Shown piece after piece: positions 22,532-31,524 of a DNA stretch of 64,000 nt. Each line of letters starts with the position of its first letter. Position 1 is the stretch's first letter. The stretch comes from Rebecca billardiae RCC1528. Its lineage: Eukaryota; Haptophyta. Location of the stretch: positions 1 to 64,000 of the forward strand of contig OZ251248.1 in the NCBI GenBank assembly GCA_965240325.2. The letters run 5' to 3'. A model generated the notes under the pieces. That model was given only the letters and a program-made list of their open reading frames with translations. It did no database searches and was not told where the DNA came from. Both the position numbers and the translations under genes were made by a program.

Positions 22532-25151
22532 TCAGCGCTGCTCGAGCGCGCCCTCGCGCGCCGCGCGGTCGCCAAACTTGTCCTGCGCGCGGCGCGGCGC
22601 GGGGCGGGCGGCACGCCTCAGCCGTCAGCGGCGCGCGGCGGCGCGCGGCGGCGCGCGGCGGCGCGCGGCGGCGCGCACCGTCTGCGCGATGAAGAGGTCG
22701 GCGTACGGCGCGTCCTGCCGCAGCGAGATGAGCCCGTCGCTCGCGAGCACGAGCAGCTCCTGGAAGCACCCGGCGACCACGCGCTTCTTGCCCGCCGCGC
22801 CGCGCGCGCTCGTGTCGCTCGCGAGCGCCCGGTACGAGAGCGGCGCGCCGCCCGCGTGCTCAAACGTGCGCCGCAGCAGCCCGAACATCATGCGCGTGCG
22901 CTTGGACCAGCTGGCGGCGCGCGCGCCGCCGGGCGCGGCCTCCTCGTCCTCCGCGCCCTCCTCCGCGCCGTCGACGGTGGGCAGCGACACGCCGTACGAC
23001 GTGGCCTCCTGCGCGCGCGCGCGCGCAGCGGCCAGCGCTCAGCGCGCGGGCGCGCGCGCACGGACGCGCGCGCGCGCGCGCACGGACGCGCGCGCGCGCG
23101 CGCGCGCGCGCGCGCACCGGCCGCTCCGCCGCGTCGCCGTCGGGCGGCGGCGGCTCCGCCGCGTCGTCGGGCACGTACTCCTCGGCGGGGTCGTACGGCG
23201 GCGGCTCGTCCTGCGCCCCAAACTCGAGCGCGCCGCCCTCGGGCCCGTCGCGCAGCGGCGGCTCGTCCGGCCCGTCGGGCGCGGCGCCGCCCGGCGTGGG
23301 CGGCAGCAGCGCGCCCGAGCCCTCGCCGTCGGCGGAGACGCGGCGGCGCTTGGCGGAGGAGCGGCGCGCCGACTCGGCGAGCGCGTGGTACGGCCGCGCC
23401 GCGTACGCCGCGCGCAGCGCCTCCGCGTCGCCGCGCACGATGGGCTGCGCAAAGAGCGCGGCCGCGTCCGCGCCGTGCAGCGCGGCGAGCCGCGCGCGCA
23501 CGTACGCGCTCCCGCCGCCGCCCTCGGCCTCGTCGGCCTCGTCGGCGTCGGCGTCGGCGTCATCGGCGGCGTCGTCGTCGGCGGCGGCGCGGCGCACCGT
23601 CGCCGACGCGTCCTTGAGCCAGCGCGCCATCTCCTCCGTGCCGAGCTGCGTGTCCGCGTCGACGTGCAGAGAGCCGCGCGGCGCGACGCGCTTGCGGCCC
23701 TGCGCGCGCCGGCCCGCCGCGGCGGCGCCGCCGTCGACGCCGACGGTGGGCGTGGTCTGCGCGGCGAGCAGGTGGTCGGCGCCGAGCACGTCGTCCAGCC
23801 GCGCCTCCTCCTCCTCCTGCTGCTGCGGCTCGTCGCCGCCCATCGGCTCGAGCGGCGGCTCGGCCTCCGCCTCGGGCGGCGGGCCGTCGCCGTCCTCGGC
23901 GCCGTCGGGCGCGGGCAGCCCGAGGAGCTGGCCGCTGAGCGAGAGGCGGTACACGCCGTCCGCCTCCTCCGCGATCGGGATGTCAAACGTGCCTGCGCCG
24001 CCGCGGCGCGCGGCGCGCGTCAGCTCGGCGCGCGGCGCGGCGAGGCGGCGCGCGCCGCGCGCGCCGCACCGTCCGGGTCGAGGCCGCCGCGCGGCGCGGC
24101 GCTGTTGTCACGCAGCGTCTCGACCTCGGCGTCGGCAAAGTGCTCGTACGCGCCGTCGTCCCGCCCAAACTCGAACGCGTCCGCCTCCGCCCCGCCCTCC
24201 GCGCCGCGGCCGCCGTGGTGCGCGCCGAGGCCGAGGCCGAGCGCGCCGTCGTCGTCTGCGAGCGTCAGGTCGCGCGCGCGCGCGCCGTCGTCCGCCGCGT
24301 CGGCGCCCGCGGCGGAGCCGCGGCGCGCGGGGCGGGCGGCCGAGCCGGGCTCGCCGTCGCCGCGCGCGCCCAGCGCCGGCAGCTCGAGCGGCTCGAACGG
24401 CGCGTCGAGGAAGTCTGCGCGCCGCGCCGCGCCGCAGCCGTGAGCGGTGGCGCGGCGGCGCGGCGGCGCGGGGGCGCGCCGCGCCGCGCGCACCAAAGTC
24501 GAGGTCGAGCGCGCTGGCCGTCGGCGCGGCGGTCGGGTTGGTCACCTCGTCGAACCGCCGCGTCGCGTGCTCCGGCGCCAGGTCGACGGGCGCGGGCTTG
24601 AACGCGAGGCGCACCTTGACGACCGCCTCGCCCGCGTCCTCGAGCAGGTACTCGGCCTGGCGCGCGTGGATGCGCACGATGCCGAGGAGCAGGTGGCCCG
24701 AGACGCGCAGCGCGAGGCCCGACTCCTTCTTCACCATCATGCCCACCGAGTCCGCCACGTTCACGCGCATGATCTGCGCGCGCGCGCGCGAGAGAGAGCG
24801 AGGGAGCGAGCGGTGCTCGGCCGGCGGGCGCATGCGGCGGCGCGCGGCCGCGGCGGCGCGGCGGCGCGGCGGCGCGGGCGCGCGCGCGGCGGGCGCGCGC
24901 ACCTGCGTCTTGCCCAGCTTCTTCTCCATGTGCGCCGCGACCCAGACGTGCCCGAGCGCGCCCTTCTTCGCGATGATCGAGTTCTGCGCGCGCCCCGACC
25001 CGGCCGCGCGATCGCGCGCGCGCGGCGCAGCGCGGCGGCGGCGTGCGGCGGTGAGGCACGCGGCGGGCGCGCGGCGGCGCGCGCAACGCGGCGCGCGCCG
25101 CGGTGCGCCGCGCGCGGTGCGCACCGCGTAGGATGACTGCGACTGCGCCAT
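22532..25151 (-). CDS. RAD21: Cohesin kleisin subunit RAD21/SCC1
   Basis: Seven-exon gene; exons 25151-25125, 24983-24903, 24773-24494, 24414-24070, 23992-23118, 23008-22679, 22582-22532, joining in frame to 662 residues (human RAD21 is 631). The kleisin closes the cohesin ring by bridging SMC1 and SMC3. The N-terminal domain is clear: SIIAKKGALGHVWVAAHMEK, then RVSGHLLLGIVRIHARQAEY and VKVRLAFKPAPVDL, the family's SMC3-binding region. The middle (about residues 245-536) is acidic and low in complexity, as in other kleisins. Residues about 570-646 form the winged helix that binds SMC1: WSKRTRMMFGLLRRTF, CFQELLVLASDGLISL, APYADLF. Six introns of 77-141 bp all start GTGCG. The start is chosen because MAQSQSSYA splices directly into the conserved AKKG motif. 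It follows the GT31 gene on the same strand after 213 bp. Rec8, the meiotic paralogue, is a less likely alternative. Confidence 0.93.
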
Positions 25152-25364
25152 GGCCGCGCGCTGCCCTCCCCTCGCGCGCTGGCGGCGGGTTGCTCAGTGG
25201 TGTGTTGACCAGTGCGCCGGCCGCACCGCGCGAGTCGAGGCGCCAGCCCTCCACCGGAACGGCCGGGCCCAGCCGGACTCTTCATCCATTTCTTTTCCTT
25301 CTGGCTTTATTGTCTGTCTGAATTCCGCGCGCGGCGACGCGGCTCCGGGAATTCACTCACCGGG

Positions 25365-26705
25365 CTAGCGCCGCCGCGCGCGGCGCGAGAGCGGCAGCGG
25401 CGCCTCGGCCTGCTCGGGCGTGATGCCGACCTGCGTGACCGACCCCTTCGTCACCACCTTCGCGTTCGGCGACTTGCGGTAGCGGCACGGCCGCGCGGGG
25501 TCGGCCGAGTCGGCGGCGGCGGCGACGTCGGCAAACGCCCAGCTCGGCGGCACGGGCAGCCCGCCCTTGTGGCCCGTCGCGACGCCGGCGCCCCTGGAGG
25601 CGAGCGGGCGCGGCGGGCAGTGGCGCGCGGCGGCGAAGACGTGCGCGCGGCGCACGCGCGAGAAGTGCGCGTCCGCCGGCAGCCCCTTCGCCGCCTCGGC
25701 GGGCTCGAGCGGCGCGCCGTGGGCGGTGCGGCCGCTCTTGGACTTGTCGTGGAAGGCGAGCGTGTTCTGGTGCACCGCGCCCTGCGAGAACCAGTTGTCC
25801 ATGTGCAGCGGCTCGCGCCAGTTGAAGATGCGCAGCGGCACGTCCGCCAGCCACCGCCGCAGCGCGTACCCCACCCACACGTCCTCCGAGAGCAGGTTGC
25901 CGAACTTGGCCGCGATGCGCGGGTCGTTGACGCCGCGCGCCTTGGCGCGCTCCACAAACGCGCGCTTGTCGCACGCGGGCACGGAGGCGTTGGCCGCCTC
26001 GCGCGCGGCGGGCGAGGCGAGGAGCGCGCGGAGCACGGCGGGCGCGAACGCGACGAACGACGCGCCGGGGAACGGGAACGGCCCGTAGCACAGCGCGCTC
26101 GCCGCGCCCTTGCACGCGGCGGCGCGCGCGCCCTCCGCGCGGCTGCCCGTGAAGCCAAACCCGACGGGGCAGCCGACCTCGGGGAGCCAGGAGAACCACT
26201 GCCACAGGCCGAAGACGGCGTGGGCGGAGGCGTTGAACGGCGCGCTCGTCGCCATGCGCAGCAGCCCCGGCGGGTGCAGGAACACGTCGTCCTCGCACTT
26301 GGCGATGAAGCGCGCGCTCGGGTAGCGCCGCAGCGCCCACCCAAACCACACCCACTGCTTGGTGAAGGCGGCGCGCTGGCGGCCGCCCGTGTAGTTGAGC
26401 AGGAGCACGTCCGACGCGCCCTCCGCGAGCAGCAGCTCGCGCGCGCCGCGCGGCATGTCCACCAGGAAGCGCGCGTCCACCTGCGGCGGCACCGAGCCGC
26501 GCCCGAGCCACGTCTCGCGGATGTCGCGCCGCAGCGGCGCGTTGTCCGGGCCCGACACGATGCCGATGGCGAGCAGGACGGCGGGGAAGACGCGCGGCAG
26601 CGACGCCGACGCGAACACGTGCAGGTGCGCCGGCGTCGGCGCCGCCGGCCGCCGAGGCGGCGCGCGCGCCGCCGCGGTGGCGTTGGCGGCGGCGCTGCTG
26701 GCCAT
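25365..26705 (-). CDS. GT31-family beta-1,3-galactosyl/GlcNAc transferase
   Basis: Single-exon, 446 residues. It should transfer galactose or GlcNAc from a UDP-sugar in beta-1,3 linkage to a glycan, normally in the Golgi lumen. The family landmarks appear in order: strand LLAIGIVSGPDNAPL with RRDIRETW (residues 44-66), the metal-binding acidic motif CEDDVF (137-142, the DxD equivalent), and EDVWVG (274-279). A hydrophobic stretch around 38-51 overlaps the first strand of the fold, so a separate type II membrane anchor is not obvious; targeting could need an upstream start that I did not find. The tail from about 380 is basic and proline rich. The ATG lies 70 bp from the divergent CFAP418 start. 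Exact donor and acceptor cannot be read from sequence. Confidence 0.88.
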   Translation of the reverse strand: MASSAAANATAAARAPPRRPAAPTPAHLHVFASASLPRVFPAVLLAIGIVSGPDNAPLRRDIRETWLGRGSVPPQVDARFLVDMPRGARELLLAEGASDVLLLNYTGGRQRAAFTKQWVWFGWALRRYPSARFIAKCEDDVFLHPPGLLRMATSAPFNASAHAVFGLWQWFSWLPEVGCPVGFGFTGSRAEGARAAACKGAASALCYGPFPFPGASFVAFAPAVLRALLASPAAREAANASVPACDKRAFVERAKARGVNDPRIAAKFGNLLSEDVWVGYALRRWLADVPLRIFNWREPLHMDNWFSQGAVHQNTLAFHDKSKSGRTAHGAPLEPAEAAKGLPADAHFSRVRRAHVFAAARHCPPRPLASRGAGVATGHKGGLPVPPSWAFADVAAAADSADPARPCRYRKSPNAKVVTKGSVTQVGITPEQAEAPLPLSRRARRR

Positions 26706-26775
26706 GCCGGATGGGTCTCGTCAAAAGTGCTCCTCCCTCGCTTGTACCTGGTACTGGTAGGTGCGGCGGTTAACG
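26706..26775. promoter_or_regulatory. 70-bp divergent promoter between GT31 and CFAP418
   Basis: Only 70 bases separate the two opposed ATG codons, so both promoters and 5' untranslated regions must overlap or lie within coding sequence. The interval is less GC-rich than its flanks. No TATA box is visible. Confidence 0.55.
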
Positions 26776-27433
26776 ATGGCGGCCGCGGCGCGCGAGGAGG
26801 ACATCGACGCGCTGCTCGCCGAGATCGAGGGCACGCTGGGCGCGGGCGAGGCGGCGCACGGGCCGGCGGGCGCGGCGGCGCTCCCGCCGCCCGCGCCGCC
26901 GCCGCCGCGCGCGTCCGCGTCCGCGTCCGCCGCGCCCGCGCCGAGCGGCGGCGGCGGCGGCGGCGCGGCGGCGCCGGAGGACGAGCTCGACGCGCTGCTC
27001 GGCGAGCTCGCGATGCAGGGCGGCGCGTCGCCGCCGGCCGCGCCGCCCGCGCTCGGCCGCTCCGCCGCGCCGGCCGACGCGCCCGCGCCCGCCGCGCGCC
27101 TGCGCGCCAAGGGCGGCTCGAGCTCGGCGCTCTCGCTCTCGGAGCCGCCGCCGCGCGTGGACGGGCTGGCGTACGGCCGCACGGCGATGCGCTGCACAAA
27201 GTGCGCGCCCCGCGCGCTCGGCCGCGCGCGCGGCGCGCGCCCCCCCGCGCCGCCCGACCGCGCGCCCCGCCTCCTCCGCCGCCTCGCAGGTGCGACTTCC
27301 GCGTGTACGTGTTCGACGCGCGCGCGTGGGCGCACGGGCCGGGCGGCGTGGACTACATGCTGCTGCGCAACTACATGCCCGACGCGAGCCGGCTGCTGCA
27401 CGCGCTCAGGCCCGCCGTGGGTGCGCGCGCGCG

Positions 27434-27464
<31 letters not shown>

Positions 27465-27623
27465 CGCTGAGCGCGTGCGCCGCGGCCCGCGCGCGCGCGC
27501 CGGCCCGCAGGCACGCAGGCGTACGCGTGCCAGTGCGCGTGGAGCACGGCGGACGAGTGGGAGCGGCCGAGCGTCGCGTCGTGGCGCACCATGCCCTCCC
27601 TCGTCGCCGACTCGCTCAGCTGA
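26776..27623 (+). CDS. CFAP418: Cilia- and flagella-associated protein 418 (C8orf37 family)
   Basis: Three exons: 26776-27200, 27290-27420, 27511-27623, joining in frame to 222 residues (human protein 207). The family sits at the ciliary base and is needed for photoreceptor outer segments in vertebrates. The N-terminus has the family's short acidic helix (EEDIDALLAEIEGTL), followed by a low-complexity linker with a second DELDALLGEL helix. The conserved C-terminal RMP domain starts at about 139 with RCTKCDFRVYVFD, then DYMLLRNYMPD, and ends with QAYACQCAWSTADEW. The paired cysteines C140/C143 and C192/C194 are the likely metal ligands (inference). Splicing restores the CTKC-DF junction exactly, which supports intron 1. 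Both introns start GTGCGC. Presence of this gene implies a ciliated life stage. Confidence 0.9.
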
Positions 27624-28417
27624 TGGCGATGCCGCGGGGCCGCGCCGCCGCGCGGCGCTCGGCGCGGCCCTCGCCAATATCAGCAGCAGTACCATAGCCT
27701 AGCCGAAATTGACTTATTCTATGATTTATTAAAGACACAGGCACGAGGGCGCAGCTCTCCTGATTCGTCTGTCGAAGTACTGAATGGAGTTGATGGAGGA
27801 TGTCGGAGCGCGTTGGCCGCGGGTGAGGGAGTCGTCGAGTAACCGATGCTGATCACACGGTCACTGAGGTAGTAGGCGCCCGGGGATGCCGCTGTTTTGC
27901 AGTCGTCGTCGGCCTTGGTCATCATGTAGTTGCCCGCGTCGTCGTCGTCCGAGGCTGTTCAAGTTGATGCCGTAGTGCAGGTAGTGGGTGTGGTCGCCCG
28001 GGCCGGGCCCGGTGTGCGCGGCCTAGTGGCCTTGCCGAGTTCATAAGACGGGGAGTAGTCGCCCTTGCCGTTGAGGAAGTCGTCGTCCTGGCCGCTGAGG
28101 GTGCCTGCGCTGCCCAACCGGGCGCGTCTGGCGCGCCAGCGCCGCGCGCGGCTCTACGCCAGCGACGGCGGCACGGCGGCAGCCAGGTCACGGGGGGGGT
28201 CGCCGAGGGACGCGGTGCGAGCCTGCTTGGCCACTACGGCGATACGCGCAATCTTTTCATTTTCGTCCGCTTGCCCGGCTGCCCGTATTTTTCTCGCGCC
28301 ATGGGAAGTGGGAACGAATTCTTGGCTCGGCCGGGACGCGTCCACCCCGCCCCGCCCGACCGCGACCGCGACCGCGGCGCTCTCGAGCGGGTGGGTGGTG
28401 GCGGGGCCGCCGCCGCC
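27624..28417. other. Intergenic region with low-complexity and decayed coding sequence
   Basis: Lies between two + strand genes. Besides the minus-strand remnant listed separately (27719-28095), I see no gene. The sequence just before 28418 ends in CCGCCGCCATGG, a good context for the next start codon. Confidence 0.5.
27719..28095 (-). pseudogene. Possible decayed coding fragment, family unknown
   Basis: Three minus-strand frames in succession read like one ordinary, non-GC-biased protein: GTLSGQDDDFLNGKGDYSPS then YELGKATR; then HTGPGPGDHTHYLHYGINLN; then DDDDAGNYMMTKADDDCKTA and YYLSDRVISIGYSTT, ending at a stop followed by an AATAAA signal near 27725. Two frame changes would be needed to join them. 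Composition is unlike the R/A-rich shadow frames elsewhere. I do not recognise the family, and chance is possible. Confidence 0.3.
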
Positions 28418-29547
28418 ATGGACTTCACGCTGGCGCAGCTGCGCGAGGCGCTGGGCGACGACGGCGCGGGCGGCGCGGGCGCCGAGGCGGCGGCGCCGCC
28501 CGCCGGCGCGGGCGCCGCCGGCGTGCTCGCCGCCGCCGAGGCGCACGGCCTGCGCGCGTTTGGCGCGCTGCTCGCGCGCACGGGCTTTGACGCGGCGATC
28601 GAGCGCATGGCGCGCACGGCGGGCTGGGGCGTGACGGTGTTCGCGCCGACGGACGAGGCGCTGCGCGAGGCGATCGGCCACGTCCCGCCCCCGCCGCCCG
28701 GCGTGCCCGCCGGCGCCGCCGACGACGCCGCCGGCTGCGCGCTCGTCGAGCTGCTGCGCGCGCACGTCGCGGTCGGCTCGCTCAGCGCGGCGCAGCTGTG
28801 CGCGACGGGCTCGGTGCAGACGGACGGCGGGATGTGCCACTCGGTGCGCCGCGCGCCCGCCGCCGCCGCCGCCGCCGAGCTCGCCGCGGGCGCGGGCGAG
28901 GGGCTCCGCATCGGCGGCGAGGCCGTGGGCGCGGCCGACCTGCCGCTGCTGGGCGGCGCGGGTCTGCTGCACGTCGTGCGCGGCGTGCTGCCCGCGCTGC
29001 GGCTGACGCAGCACCCGCGGCGCGAGCAGGTGTGGAACAAGACGGTGCGGCCGCAGCCGCGCCTCGCCGTCGGCGGCTCCTTCCTCGCGCGCCACCCCGG
29101 CCGCTGCTGCGCCGTGCTGCGCGTCGAGCTGCGCGACGCGGCCGCGGACGCGCCGATCGAGCGGGGGCTGCGCGGCGGCCAGCTCACGCTGCGCGAGCCG
29201 GCGCACGCGGGGCACGGCGCGGAGGCGCCGCCGCACGCGAGCAGCTCGCGCGCGACGGCGGGCTCCGCCGCCGCCGCCGCCGCCCCCGGCGGCGCGTGCG
29301 GCGCGCGCGCGGCGTCCGCGTTCACGCGCCGGCAGTGGCGGTGCGCGTGGGGCGGCGAGGCGGCGTTCGCCGACGTGCTGATCGTGCAGAAGCCGCCCGA
29401 GCTGCCCAAGGCGAAGAAGCGGCAGCGCGGGGACGGGCACGCGGGGGGCGCGCGGTACCGGCTGGTGTACAGCGTGCGCCGCGTGCCCGCGTGCGCGCCC
29501 GCCGCGTCGGCGACCACGTCGGGCGCGACGGCGGCGGACGGCGCGGA

Positions 29548-29579
<32 letters not shown>

Positions 29580-29910
29580 GCGCGTGCGCGGAGGGGGAGG
29601 AGGTGCTGTCCGTGCTCGACGGCGGCGAGGAGCTCGTGCTGCGCAACTCGTTCCACATGCTCTCGGAGCACGAGAAGAACCTGCGCCGCACCGAGTACCG
29701 CCTCAACGGCGCGAGCGCGCACACGCAGCCGCACACGCCGCACGCGCCGCCGCCGCCGCCGCCGGCGGCGCCGCTGCCCGCGCCGCCGCTCTCGGCGCGC
29801 GCCGCCTCCTCCGAGTCCGTGCTGCTCGGCGGCGGCGCGCAGCTGCCGCCGGCCGCGCAGGCACGGCCGCCGCCGCCCGCGCACGCCGCGCACCGCCCGC
29901 CGCCCTACGA

Positions 29911-29942
<32 letters not shown>

Positions 29943-31017
29943 GCGCGGGTGCGGTGGGCGCCGAGCTGTGCTGCACGCTCGACGGCCTGTGCGCGCGGCT
30001 GGGCGCGAGCCTGGCGGCCGGGCTGGAGGGCGCGGGGCACGGGCTGGCGCTGAGCGGCGCCGAGGCGGACGCGGTGGTGCGGCTGTGGCGCGCCGCGCAG
30101 CGCGGCTTCCGCGCCGGCTCGCCGCAGCCGCAGCCGCCGCCGCTGCTCGGCGCCGCCGTCGCGTCGCCGACGCGCGCGCCGCGGCCGCTGCTGCGCGCGC
30201 GCACGCCGAGCGACGCAGCGCTCGGCGGCGCCGCCGCGGAGCACGACGCGACCGAGCTGCGCGCGCGCACGTCGGCGATGCTCGACGCGTTCATGGCGCA
30301 CCGGCCCACCCTGCCGCAGCTCCGCGCGCAGAACGTGCTGCGCGGCGACGACGACGAGCCCACCGCCGTGGCGGAGGTGGGCGCGCACATCGAGGCGCTG
30401 CTCGCGCACCGCCCCTCGCCCGCCGAGGTGGCCGCGTCGCCCGTGCTGCGCGGCGTGCTCGCCGACATGGCGGGGATCGCCGAGCGGCTGTCGGCGTTCC
30501 TGCAGACGCGGCCGAGCGTGGAGCAGCTGCGCGCGCAGCACGTGCTCGACGCGCTCGACGAGCCCGCCGCCGCCGACGGCGGCGGCGTCGGCGTGCAGAG
30601 GCCGCGGTGCGCGCCGCCGGCCGCGCGCCGCGCCGCGCCGCGCGCGCAGCTCCGCCGCGCGCCGCTCACCGCCGCGCCCGCCGGCGCGCGCCGCGCAGGA
30701 CGGCCTCGGCGGACCTCTCGTCCACCTCGCCGCTCGTCGTCGGGCCGGCGCCGCGCGAGCCGCCGCTCGCCGCCGCCGTCGGCGCCGTCGGCGGCGGCGA
30801 GGGCGAGGGCGTGCGCGAGCGCGGCGCCGGCCCTCCGCTGCTCGAGGCCTCGGGCTCGCTCGGCCGCGCGCTCGCGGACGCGCTGGGCGACGCCGACTTT
30901 GCGGCGCTGCTGCTCGAGGGCGCGGAGGACATGGTGCTCGCGTCGCCCACCGCGTCGGACGCGCGCGAGCCCACGCCGCCGCCGCACCCCGCGCTGCACG
31001 CCGCCGGCGACGGCTGA
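28418..31017 (+). CDS. FAS1-domain protein with C-terminal RPEL-like repeats
   Basis: Two exons (28418-30606 and 30699-31017) give 835 residues. The N-terminal 200 residues resemble a fasciclin-1 (FAS1) domain: GFDAAIERMARTAGWGVTVF, APTDEAL (the H1 box), LLRAHVAVGSLSAAQL, and GLLHVVRGVLPAL near the end. FAS1 domains usually mediate adhesion outside the cell, but no signal peptide is visible at this start. A middle region (about 205-430) with well-formed, non-repetitive sequence (VRPQPRLAVGGSFLARHPGR, EELVLRNSFHMLSEHEKNLR) is unassigned. A proline-rich linker follows. Residues about 620-715 hold three repeats of the pattern L..RP....L.....L (FMAHRPTLPQLRAQNVL, LLAHRPSPAEVAASPVL, FLQTRPSVEQLRAQHVL), like RPEL actin-binding motifs. 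The tail has a fourth acidic helical segment. The start has a good context, and an upstream in-frame ATG at 28271 is possible. Confidence 0.7.
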
Positions 31018-31524
31018 CGGCCGGCCGGTGGGCGACTCAGTCTCAGAGTCAGAGGCGGGCCTTGCGACGATCCGGATCATAATCTTATATCTAGTTGGCC
31101 GTGGCGTCAGGCAGATCCTCGCGCTCAGCTGATGAATTGATGCTGCTGTATATCCATAAATGTGGTTACGAGACAGGCGGACGGCGGACCCTCAATAACC
31201 ACGCAAGGCAAAATCATCTCAACCCCACGCGCCCAAAACCGTATTGATGCGGCATAATCATAAGGGCGAAGCAGCATCTGACCCCGCGGGTAGGCAAGCC
31301 GAATGAGGGCGCGGCCAATCACATTGAACATCGGGCGTTGATGGCTACTTTATGATCGTTGACCGTGAACGCTGATGAGTGATGATGAGGCCCACATGTA
31401 TTCGCCAATAGTTCGTGACGATTGCCACTACCTCCATACTCATTCACGAGTTGCCGCCCGTTCAGTCTGACCCAAACACCAGCCTGCCGCGCAGCCCAGC
31501 CCCGCGCAACTTGCTGCGCACACG
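31018..31524. other. Intergenic region with lower GC content
   Basis: About 31130-31430 is visibly less GC-rich than its flanks. A 68-codon minus-strand frame (31125-31331) has balanced amino acid composition but no recognised family. It may be promoter sequence of the next gene or an unrelated insertion. Confidence 0.4.
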
